Shown: one piece after another, positions 16,889 to 24,093 of the stretch | Numbering within the stretch: position 1 is the stretch's first letter | Layout of the letters: the number at the start of each line of letters is the position of its first letter | From: Trebonia sp050013875 | GTDB taxonomy: Bacteria > Actinomycetota > Actinomycetes > Streptosporangiales > Streptosporangiaceae | NCBI GenBank assembly: GCA_050013875.1 | Contig: JBEKEK010000007.1 | Location: forward strand, 1 to 64,000 | DNA length: 64,000 nt | Direction: 5' to 3' | Notes under the pieces: generated by a model | What the model saw: the letters and a program-made list of their open reading frames with translations, nothing else | Database searches by the model: none | What the model was told of the DNA's origin: nothing | Position numbers and translations under genes: made by a program

Positions 16889-18799
16889 ATGCGCGTCAGC
16901 TTCAGTACGGCCTTGGCCCTGACCGCGGCGTCCGTGCTGTTGGCCGGCGCGTCAGCCGCCGGGGCGGCCACCCAGGGGGGCAGTGGCCGGGCGGCGATCG
17001 CGAGCACGGCGCCGGTGTCCGCGCCGGGCCCGCTCGTGGCGCTGGCGGCGGGCAGCGAAGTGCGGGTCAGCGTGTTCACCGGCCGGGACCAGGCGGGCCT
17101 GGCCGCGGAGGCCACGGCCGTTTCCGACCCGGCCAGCCCGGGCTACGGTCACTACCTGAGCCCGGCTCAGGTACAGGCCCGCTTCGGCGCGACCGACGCG
17201 CAGCGGGCCGCGGTGCGCGGCTGGCTGAGCGGCTCCGGCCTGGCCGTCACCGGTGACGACGGCTTCGTCATCACGGCCATCGGCACGACGGCCAGGGCTG
17301 AGGCCGCGCTGCGGGCGGGCCTGGCGCTCAGCCGCCCCGCGGGCGGCGCCGCGCAGGTGGTGCCCAGCCGGGCCCTATCGGTTCCGGCCGCGGTGGCCGG
17401 CGCCATCACCACGATCCGGGTGAGCACGGCGGTGGTACCGCTCAGCCCGCACCAGTCGCTGCGGGCGGCCGCCGCGACGGTGCCCGGCTCGCAGGAGGCG
17501 GCCGCGGCCGCCGCGCGGTGCTCGGCCTACTACGGGCAGAAGAAGGCCACCGGCCTGCCCAAGGCCTACGGCCGGACGCTCACCTGGGCGCCGTGCGGCT
17601 ACCAGCCCGCCCAGTTGCGGGCCGCCTACGGTGCGGCCAAGTCCGGGCTCACCGGGGCCGGGGCCAGCGTGGCGGTCATCAGCGAGAGCCCGGACTCGAC
17701 GGCGCTCGCAGACGCCAACCGGTGGGCCAGGCAGCGGGGCTTCCCGCCGTTCGCCCGTGGCCAGTTCTCAGCCTACGGCGAGGCGAATTCGGGAACCGGC
17801 GATGGCGAGGACGCCCTCGACATCGAGGCCGTGCACGGGATGGCGCCGGCCGCCAAGGTGGACTTCGTGGTCGGCAGCGGTAAGGTCACCGGCGACATCC
17901 TGCTCGACGCGCTTGACACCGTGGTGCAGCGCCGCCCGGCCGACGTGGTGACGAGCTCGTGGGATGAGTATCAGACCACGTCGGCTCCGGCCAGCGTGAT
18001 CAGGTCATGGGAAGCCGTGCTTGAGCGGGCCGCGGCCGAGGGCATCACGGTCAACTTCGCCTCCGGCGACTTCAGCAACGTGCTTGGCGTGCAGTACCCG
18101 TCCTCTGACCCCTGGCTCACGGCCGTCGGCGGCACGAGCCTGGCCATCGGGTCCGCCGGCAATGCCCTGTGGGAGACCGGGTGGTCTTCGGAAGAGACCT
18201 TCCTGGCCGCGAACGGCCGTTCCTGGAGCCCGGCACCGCCGGGATCGGCGGGCGGCGGCAGCACCGGCGGCGTGTCCAGGCAGTTCGCCGAGCCCAGCTA
18301 CCAGGACGGCGTGGTCAGCGGTAACACCTGGCACGGCAAGCGGATGCGCGCCGTGCCTGACGTGTCCGCGTTCGGTGACCCGGAACTCGGCTACCAGGTA
18401 GGCCTTACTACCACCGTCGGGACCGGCACCCAGACCAGGTTCGAGGATGAGGTCATCGGCGGCACCAGCCTGTCCTCCCCGGCGTTCGCCGGATTCGAGG
18501 CCGACCTGATCCAGGGCCGCGGCGGGAAGCGGCTTGGCTTCGCCAACCCGCTGCTGTACCGCGCGGCGCACTCGGCCGCGCTGCACGACGTGACGAGCAG
18601 CCCGCAAGGCCGAGGGTACACCGAGGCGGTGGCGGCGGTGCTCACCGGGACGTTCGACCACGGTGCCATAATCCTGTCAACCATGGGCCAGTGTGGCGCC
18701 CTCAAGACGCTGACCTGCGGTGCCGGCTATGACATGGTCACCGGTCTGGGATCGCCCGGCCCGGCGTTCTTCCGCTCGTTCGGCTCGCGCCCCAAGTAA
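16889..18799 (+). CDS. Secreted S53 (sedolisin/kumamolisin-type) serine-carboxyl peptidase
   Basis: 636 aa from ATG 16889, chosen because AGAAGGAAG lies just upstream and the product starts with a clear signal peptide (MRVSFSTALALTAASVLLAG, cleavage near ASAAGAA). Residues about 45-200 are the pro-kumamolisin activation domain (DPASPGYGHYLSPAQVQARFG). The catalytic Glu and Asp are in DGEDALDIEAVHGMAPAAKV, the nucleophile Ser is in GGTSLSSPAFAG near residue 528, and a Ca-site-like end has YDMVTGLGSPG. The pro-domain is cleaved autocatalytically in acid in known members. It is exported and probably degrades protein outside the cell. It follows the LuxR-ATPase gene in the same direction with about 200 bases between. 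Confidence 0.92.
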   Translation: MRVSFSTALALTAASVLLAGASAAGAATQGGSGRAAIASTAPVSAPGPLVALAAGSEVRVSVFTGRDQAGLAAEATAVSDPASPGYGHYLSPAQVQARFGATDAQRAAVRGWLSGSGLAVTGDDGFVITAIGTTARAEAALRAGLALSRPAGGAAQVVPSRALSVPAAVAGAITTIRVSTAVVPLSPHQSLRAAAATVPGSQEAAAAAARCSAYYGQKKATGLPKAYGRTLTWAPCGYQPAQLRAAYGAAKSGLTGAGASVAVISESPDSTALADANRWARQRGFPPFARGQFSAYGEANSGTGDGEDALDIEAVHGMAPAAKVDFVVGSGKVTGDILLDALDTVVQRRPADVVTSSWDEYQTTSAPASVIRSWEAVLERAAAEGITVNFASGDFSNVLGVQYPSSDPWLTAVGGTSLAIGSAGNALWETGWSSEETFLAANGRSWSPAPPGSAGGGSTGGVSRQFAEPSYQDGVVSGNTWHGKRMRAVPDVSAFGDPELGYQVGLTTTVGTGTQTRFEDEVIGGTSLSSPAFAGFEADLIQGRGGKRLGFANPLLYRAAHSAALHDVTSSPQGRGYTEAVAAVLTGTFDHGAIILSTMGQCGALKTLTCGAGYDMVTGLGSPGPAFFRSFGSRPK

Positions 18800-18888
18800 C
18801 GACCGTGTCAGCCAGGGCAGCCGGGCGTCAGCTCACGCGCGAATGACAAGTCGGCGAGGTTACTCGGTGGTTCCCTAAGCTAGGTGTC

Positions 18889-19305
18889 ATGACAGACTTC
18901 GACAACACCGCGATCATCGAGGAGTTCCGCGCGAACGGCGGCGACGTGGCCAGCCGGATGCCGGGCGAGGAGCTTCTGCTCTTGCACCATGTCGGCGCGC
19001 GTTCCGGGACGGAGCGGGTCAATCCGCTGGCGTACCTGCCGGCTGGGGAGGGCTACGCGATCTTCGCGTCGAAGGGGGGAGCCCCGCAGAACCCGGACTG
19101 GTATCACAACCTGCTGGCCAACCCCTACACAACAGTCGAGGTAGGCACCGAGACGGTCAAGGTCAAGGCCCGCGTCGCCGAGCCGGCCGAACGGGACGCC
19201 ATCTACGCGCGGCAGGTAGAGCGCGCCCCTCAATTCGGTGACCACGAGAGGAATGCCGCGCCCTACCGGACGATTCCCGTCGTCGTCCCCGAGCCCGTTA
19301 AATAA
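18889..19305 (+). CDS. Nitroreductase-family deazaflavin-dependent oxidoreductase (DDN/DUF385-like)
   Basis: 138 aa, the size of F420H2-dependent split-barrel reductases. Typical features are the N-terminal helix IIEEFRANGG, the block LLLLHHVGARSGTERVNPLAYL, KGGAPQNPDWYHNLLANP (with the usual PxNPxWYHNLxANP motif) and TVEVGTETVKVKARV, ending with IPVVVPEP. Family members reduce quinones or nitro compounds with F420H2. TAAGCT (18876-18881) lies exactly 7 bases before the ATG and no ribosome site is visible, so a leaderless transcript is likely. Confidence 0.92.
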   Translation: MTDFDNTAIIEEFRANGGDVASRMPGEELLLLHHVGARSGTERVNPLAYLPAGEGYAIFASKGGAPQNPDWYHNLLANPYTTVEVGTETVKVKARVAEPAERDAIYARQVERAPQFGDHERNAAPYRTIPVVVPEPVK

Positions 19306-19407
19306 ACGGCTCTGTTTCTGGCCGGTTGGGGTCCGGACCTAACCGGGCCCCAAGGCGCCGGGCCACGCTGACTTCATCTCGTGACGCGGCAACTCTTTTC
19401 TCGCGCT

Positions 19408-19492
19408 CTGTCAATAAGACGTCAATAGGCCGACAGTAATAAATCAGCATTCCGCTTCCGCTGGCTTCCTGACACTCAATCTCCTTTAAGTT
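19408..19492 (+). repeat. Repeat module A, copy 1 (upstream region of the glycosyltransferase)
   Basis: About 85 bases here align with 31842-31928. Shared blocks include the GTCA-rich start, TAAATCAGCA and CGCTTCCGCTGGCTT. Both copies lie upstream of a gene. The start of the module contains three 11-bp-phased heptamers, listed separately. Confidence 0.65.
19410..19438 (+). promoter_or_regulatory. Three heptamers with 11-bp period (SARP-box-like), copy 1
   Basis: GTCAATA at 19410-19416, GTCAATA at 19421-19427 and GACAGTA at 19432-19438 repeat every 11 bp. SARP activators bind heptameric direct repeats with this spacing near the -35 region. Two SARP genes are encoded 7-8 kb away. The equivalent site in module A copy 2 keeps the phase. 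Confidence 0.5.
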
Positions 19493-19548
19493 AAAGGCTG
19501 CGAACTTAGTGACCACGGAGAACTTGTCAAGGAAAAGGAGTGAAGCGA

Positions 19549-20835
19549 ATGGCGAAGATCATTGTTGCCGCACCTCCGGTACCGGGCGAATTGGCGCCGC
19601 TGCTCCAGCTGGGCCGCGGCCTCTCAGCCCGGGGGCACCAGATCACCGTGCTGACCGGGAGTGGTTTCCGCGCGACAGTCGAGAACACTGGACTCGGCTT
19701 CGTGCCGCTGCCCGGGATCGCCGACTACGATTTTAGGCAGCTGGTCGCGATGCCGGAGCGTGCTGGCCTGGCGCCGGGCCCCGCGCAGCTCAACTTCGAC
19801 TGGATCAATGCCTTCGTCAACCCCATGCCCGACGGGCACGCGGCGTTGCAAGAGCTGCTGGACGAGGACCCCGGCCAGTACCTGATCTCTAACGCGCTCT
19901 TCCTCGGTGCCCTGCCGGCGCGGCTGGGCGCCGCCGGCCGCCGGCCGCTGCGCTGGGTCGCGGTGAGCGCCGTCCCGCTCGCGCTCGGCAGTGACGACAC
20001 CACTTTCTTCGGTCCGGCGCCGGTCGGTCCTGGAGAGGATCCGGTCGCGGCCAACCGCGCCGCTAACGCGCAGTTCGCGGCGGCGACGCGGCCGACGCGG
20101 GACCGGGTCAACGAGCTTCTGCGTGAGCTGGGTGCCGGTCCAGTGGACCAGTCGTTCACTGACCTGATCATCACGCAACCGGATGCGACAGCGGTGCTGT
20201 CGGTGCCGGGATTCGAGTTCGACCGCGGCGACCTGCCCGCCTCCGTGCACCTGGTCGGCATCATGCCCGCTCAGCACGCCGATGGCTGGGTCCCGCCCGG
20301 ATGGTGGCCCGATCTGGACGCCGGCCGCCCGGTGGTGGTCGTCACCCAGGGCACGGTAGCCAACGACGACCTATCGCAGCTGGTCGAGCCGGCCCTCGCC
20401 GCGCTGGCCGGCTTGGACGTCACCGTGGTGGGCGCGCTTGGCCGCGATCCCGGGGCGCTGCCGGCGCCGCCCAACGCGCGCGTCGCCGAGTTCGTCCCGT
20501 TCGGCGAGCTGCTGCCCAAGGCGTCGGTGTACATCACCAACGGCGGCTTCGGCGGCACCCAGCAGGCCCTCGCGGCCGGGGTCCCGGTCATCGTCGCGGG
20601 GGAGACCGAGGACAAGCCCGCCAACGCCGCCCGCGTGGAATACCACGGCCTCGGCATCAACCTGCGGACCGCCACCCCGGACCCGAGGGCGATCAGGGAT
20701 GCCGTCGAGCTCCTACTCAAAGACTCCGACGTGCGCGAGAACGTTCGCAGGCTCGCGGCGGTCTACGCGTCATGCGACGCCGTCACCGAGATCGAGCGGC
20801 TGACCCTGCGCGATGGCCCCGGCCCGAGGCACTGA
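19549..20835 (+). CDS. MGT-like (UDP-glycosyltransferase fold) glycosyltransferase
   Basis: 428 aa from ATG 19549, preferred over GTG 19540 because AAAAGGAG ends 8 bases before it. The N-terminal domain has the GT-B start IIVAAPPVPGELAPLLQLGRGL and GHQITVLTGSGF. The C-terminal donor domain has PVVVVTQGTVAND, the segment FVPFGELLPKASVYITNGGFGGT and AAGVPVIVAGETEDKPANAARV. The usual HGGxGT is NGGFGGT, and the DQ of the donor loop is DK, so donor preference may be unusual. It transfers a sugar to a small acceptor, probably a secondary metabolite. It is preceded by the SARP-like site and followed by repeat module B. Confidence 0.9.
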   Translation: MAKIIVAAPPVPGELAPLLQLGRGLSARGHQITVLTGSGFRATVENTGLGFVPLPGIADYDFRQLVAMPERAGLAPGPAQLNFDWINAFVNPMPDGHAALQELLDEDPGQYLISNALFLGALPARLGAAGRRPLRWVAVSAVPLALGSDDTTFFGPAPVGPGEDPVAANRAANAQFAAATRPTRDRVNELLRELGAGPVDQSFTDLIITQPDATAVLSVPGFEFDRGDLPASVHLVGIMPAQHADGWVPPGWWPDLDAGRPVVVVTQGTVANDDLSQLVEPALAALAGLDVTVVGALGRDPGALPAPPNARVAEFVPFGELLPKASVYITNGGFGGTQQALAAGVPVIVAGETEDKPANAARVEYHGLGINLRTATPDPRAIRDAVELLLKDSDVRENVRRLAAVYASCDAVTEIERLTLRDGPGPRH

Positions 20836-20852
20836 GCACAGACGGAAGAATC

Positions 20853-20966
20853 AGGAAGTGAAGTTCATCGGGAAATGGAACGGGAGCGTGCTTCGCGCCG
20901 CTGGGGGCACTGGGCCTGATGGGCGGAGCCACGCGTGCGTTCGGGGGAGCGGTCTTGGGTTTTGCC
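20853..20966 (+). repeat. Repeat module B, copy 1
   Basis: About 110 bases nearly identical to 31937-32048: the block from AAATGGAACGGGAGCG to GGGGGAGCGGTCTTGGG is almost unchanged. In copy 2 the module is the start of an open frame for a hydrophobic, signal-peptide-like sequence. Here one extra base in the first part breaks that frame, which then ends at a TGA near 20969. It lies between the glycosyltransferase and the reductase. Confidence 0.75.
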
Positions 20967-21034
20967 TGACCGATAAATCACTGTGTTCACGGGCCGTCAA
21001 CCGTTCCTAGATTGCCGGCTGCCAGGTTAGTGGC

Positions 21035-22084
21035 ATGACTACTTCCCCTAGTTCCCTGCTGGAGCGGTCTGCTGCTAAGTCACGGCCCCGTACCCGCATC
21101 GCGGTGATCGGCGGCGGGGGTGTTGGTGGTGTGATGGCCGCGGCGGCCGAGAAGGCCGGACACGAGGTCATGCTCTGCGTGCGCACGCCGACACCGGGTC
21201 TCACGATCGAACGGGACGGTAAGTCGCGCAAGGTACCCGTGGCGATCGTGGAGCCAGGCGCCGGCGGCCAACCCGACCTGCCGAGCCCGGTTGACTGGAT
21301 CCTGCTGGCCACCAAGGCCCACCAGACGGAGGGGGCCGCACCGTGGATCGCGCGGCTCGCCGGACCCGGAACCGTGCTGGTCGTGGTGCAGAACGGCGTC
21401 GACCACGAGGAACGGGTCGCCCGGCTCGGTCACCCCGGTCCCGTCCTGCCGGCACTGGCCTGTATTTCCGCATCGCAGACCGCGCCCGGCCATGTGCTGC
21501 ACGCTCATGGCACGCGGTTCGTCGTACCGGACGGCGAGTACGGCCGGACGCTGGCCGAGGTGTTCGCCGGCAGCGGGCTTGACATCGTCCCCGAGACGGA
21601 TTTCACGTCGGCCATGTGGCGGAAGATGCTTGTCAACGTCGGCGCGAATGCCGTCACGGCGCTCACCGGACGGACTCTCTCGGTTCTTGACAGCCCAGGG
21701 ATGCGCGACCTCACTGACGGCCTGATGGCGGAGGCGGTTGCCGTGGCCAACGCGTACGGGGCGTCGCTGTCGGAGGCGGACATGACGCGCGCTTGGGGTT
21801 TCTACGGCGAGCTCGGTCCCGACGGCGTGACCTCAATGCTGAGCGACCGGCTCGCGGGCCGCATGACAGAGCACGACTTCATCACCGGAGCCGTCGTGCG
21901 CGCGGCCGACCGGAAGGGTCTCGATGTGCCGCTCAGCCGCACCGTACTGGCGTTGCTGACGGCCACCTCCCCCTGCCCCGACACCAGTCTGATCCTGCCT
22001 GCGGCGCACCCTGGCCGGGGAGTTGCGGTCTGGCCGACCGCCAAGCCCGGGCGCCACCGGCGGCCCACCGAACCGGAACGATGA
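21035..22084 (+). CDS. Ketopantoate-reductase-family oxidoreductase
   Basis: 349 aa. The N terminus has the dinucleotide-binding motif IAVIGGGGVGGVMAAAAEKAGHEV. Family features follow: VDWILLATKAHQTEGA (with the conserved Lys of xxTK), VVVQNGVDHEERV (NG motif), and TDFTSAMWRKMLVNVGANAVTALTG (the catalytic Lys and Asn of the C-terminal helical domain). These NADPH enzymes reduce 2-dehydropantoate or related 2-oxo acids. The isolated context, away from pan genes, argues against a housekeeping role. The last 35 residues after LLTATS are Pro/Arg-rich and not family-like, perhaps because the stop was lost. Confidence 0.85.
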   Translation: MTTSPSSLLERSAAKSRPRTRIAVIGGGGVGGVMAAAAEKAGHEVMLCVRTPTPGLTIERDGKSRKVPVAIVEPGAGGQPDLPSPVDWILLATKAHQTEGAAPWIARLAGPGTVLVVVQNGVDHEERVARLGHPGPVLPALACISASQTAPGHVLHAHGTRFVVPDGEYGRTLAEVFAGSGLDIVPETDFTSAMWRKMLVNVGANAVTALTGRTLSVLDSPGMRDLTDGLMAEAVAVANAYGASLSEADMTRAWGFYGELGPDGVTSMLSDRLAGRMTEHDFITGAVVRAADRKGLDVPLSRTVLALLTATSPCPDTSLILPAAHPGRGVAVWPTAKPGRHRRPTEPER

Positions 22085-22150
22085 TGGCCCTTACCCGGTG
22101 TCACCGTCGACGGCGGCGCCATTCCGGCGGTCCAGCCAGCCGAGTCCTCG

Positions 22151-22765
22151 CTATCCGTTCAGGAGGTCGCGGCTCGCGGCTTGCCGCAGCCACTGCTCTG
22201 CCTGGTCGAAGGTCCAGCCGCGTTCGCCGACGAGGCTGGCCCAGGCGTTCGGGCCGAAGTAGAACCACAGCGCGTCCGCCGCGCGATCCACGCTTACCCC
22301 GGGCTTCAGCCCGTCGAGGTCGGCCAGCCGCCGGGCGATGCCGGCCAGCGCCTGCTGGCATTTCGCCTCGACGTTGGCGACGGCCTGCCTGGCGAGGGTG
22401 TCCTCGGGAGGGTGCCGCATCAGGCCGTACATGAGATCCCAGTAGCGCTCTTGCCCTCGGCGCGCGGCCGTCGCGCACAGCGCCATCACCCGCTGCGGAT
22501 CCTCGCACTGGTGAGCCGCGGTCACCGCATCCGCCGCCCCCGGATCGTTGATGGCGGGCCCGATCAACTCGGCGAACAGCACGGCCTTGCCGCCGATGCT
22601 CGCGTAGACGGTTGGCGTGGCCACCTGCGCGGCGCGGGCGATCTCGGGTACCGTCGTGCCCGCGTAGCCGCGGCTGAGGAACAGTTCCCTGGCGTGCTTC
22701 AGGATCGATGCGCGGGTCGCCGCCGCGGCGTCCTCGCGTCGCGGCGAGTGATAACGGTCGGTCAT
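22151..22765 (-). CDS. TetR/AcrR family transcriptional regulator
   Basis: 204 aa. The N-terminal DNA-binding domain is clear: AATRASILKHARELFLSRGY, GTTVPEIARAAQVATPTVYASIGGKAVLFAELI. The C-terminal ligand domain has VMALCATAARRGQERYWDLMYGLM and LADLDGLKPGVSVDRAADALWFYFGPNAW, similar to many actinobacterial TetR proteins. It is divergent from the TIGR03118 gene, with 103 bases between the starts; TATAAT for this gene lies in that gap at about 22816-22821 (minus). The intergenic sequence is repeated at 32747-32821 without the regulator gene. It probably represses itself and its neighbour. Confidence 0.9.
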   Translation of the reverse strand: MTDRYHSPRREDAAAATRASILKHARELFLSRGYAGTTVPEIARAAQVATPTVYASIGGKAVLFAELIGPAINDPGAADAVTAAHQCEDPQRVMALCATAARRGQERYWDLMYGLMRHPPEDTLARQAVANVEAKCQQALAGIARRLADLDGLKPGVSVDRAADALWFYFGPNAWASLVGERGWTFDQAEQWLRQAASRDLLNG

Positions 22766-22827
22766 ATATCCGTAATCGTAGTCATCCGAGCGTTTACCAT
22801 ATGCTCATGTATTCATTATAGTACGCT
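22753..22827. promoter_or_regulatory. TetR intergenic regulatory region, copy 1
   Basis: Conserved with 32747-32821 over about 75 bases. It includes the first codons of the TetR gene, and it carries AGCGT at 22789-22793 and ACGCT at 22823-22827 as an inverted pair flanking GCTCATGTATTCATTATAG. The conserved AT-rich centre holds -10-like elements on both strands. It is a likely operator for the TetR protein. Confidence 0.55.
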
Positions 22828-22868
22828 GCTTACCGGTTCGCCTTGGAGACGCAACTCCGGGAGAAGAC

Positions 22869-24014
22869 ATGATCTCGTACCGGCTTTCCCGCTTCCCGGC
22901 GCTCGTTGCCGCGGCGGCCGCGGCGCTCGCTATCGCCGTCCTGGCCGCCGCGGCATTCGCAAGCCCCGGCCGGGCTCAGTCGGCCCTGCCGAGCGGCCTG
23001 CACGACCCGCTCGTGCAGCAAGTCAACCTGGCCTCCGACGTGCCCGGCCTAGCGCCGGTGCTCGACCCGGACCTGGCGAACCCGTGGGGTGCCGCGCTGA
23101 CCCCGGCCTCGCCGCTGTGGGTCGCCAACCAGGGCACCCGCAGTTCCACGGTCTACTCGCTGGCCCCGGGCGCGAGCGAAGTTTCCAAGTCCGCGACGGT
23201 GCGGGTAAATATCCCGGGCACGCTGGCCGGGCCGGCCGGACTGGTGGCGAACCAAGGAAACGGGTTCGTCCTGACGAACGGCAAGGTCAGGGCGCCTGCC
23301 GCGGTTATCTTCGACACCCTCGACGGCCACATCGAGGCGTGGAGCCCCAGGGTCAACGCCCACATCGGCAATGCCGATGACGTGGCGACCGTCAACGGCG
23401 CCGCGTACACCGGGCTCGCCGTCGCCGTCACGGCGCACGGCGAGGAGCTGTTCGCGGCTGACTTCGGCAAGGGCACCGTCGACGTCTTCAATTCCCGGTT
23501 CCACCGGGTCAACATCGCTGCCTGGCAGTTCACGGACCCCCGGCTCCCGGCGGGATACCTCCCGTTCAACACGCAGGCGCTCGGCGGCCGCATCTTCGTG
23601 ACCTACGACAAGACCGACCCGGTCACGCACCGTGAAGCCGTCGGGGCGGGCATCGGCATCGTGGATGAGTTCAGTACCAGCGGGCGCCTGATAGCCCGCA
23701 TTGCCGCCGGAGGCGCGCTGAATGCCCCGTGGGGCCTGGCCATCGCGCCGAGGGCATGGCGCAACGTGGCAGGCGCGTTGCTGGTCGGGAACTACGGCGA
23801 CGGGCGCGTCAACGTCTTCGCCAGGCAGGGCACCGGGTTCGCGAGCCATGCCACCGGGACGACCCTGCTAACGTCCACCGGCGAGCCGTTCGCGGAGCCG
23901 GGATTGAGGTCCCTGGTGCCCGGAACCGCCACGGCCGGCGGCACCAACGTGCTCTGGTTCACCGCCAGCATCAACAGCGGGCAAGGCGGCCTGCTTGGTC
24001 TCCTTCGCAAGTAG
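22869..24014 (+). CDS. TIGR03118-family secreted protein (NHL/YncE-like propeller)
   Basis: 381 aa with a signal peptide (FPALVAAAAAALAIAVLAAA, cleavage about residue 37). The mature part follows the TIGR03118 pattern: VNLASDVPGLAPVLDPDLANPWG, PLWVANQGTRSSTVYSL, AAVIFDTLDGHIEAWSP, EELFAADFGKGTVDVF, TYDKTDPV, NAPWGLAIAP and LLVGNYGDGRVNVF. The function of the family is unknown; the fold is a predicted beta-propeller. GGGAGAAG just before the ATG is a good ribosome site. The divergent TetR gene probably controls it. Confidence 0.9.
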   Translation: MISYRLSRFPALVAAAAAALAIAVLAAAAFASPGRAQSALPSGLHDPLVQQVNLASDVPGLAPVLDPDLANPWGAALTPASPLWVANQGTRSSTVYSLAPGASEVSKSATVRVNIPGTLAGPAGLVANQGNGFVLTNGKVRAPAAVIFDTLDGHIEAWSPRVNAHIGNADDVATVNGAAYTGLAVAVTAHGEELFAADFGKGTVDVFNSRFHRVNIAAWQFTDPRLPAGYLPFNTQALGGRIFVTYDKTDPVTHREAVGAGIGIVDEFSTSGRLIARIAAGGALNAPWGLAIAPRAWRNVAGALLVGNYGDGRVNVFARQGTGFASHATGTTLLTSTGEPFAEPGLRSLVPGTATAGGTNVLWFTASINSGQGGLLGLLRK

Positions 24015-24093
24015 CGTCCCGCGGTGCGGGACACCAAGCCGAGCGGAAGATCGCGCCCGCCTCAGCACCCAGCACCCGGTTAGGTTGTTATTC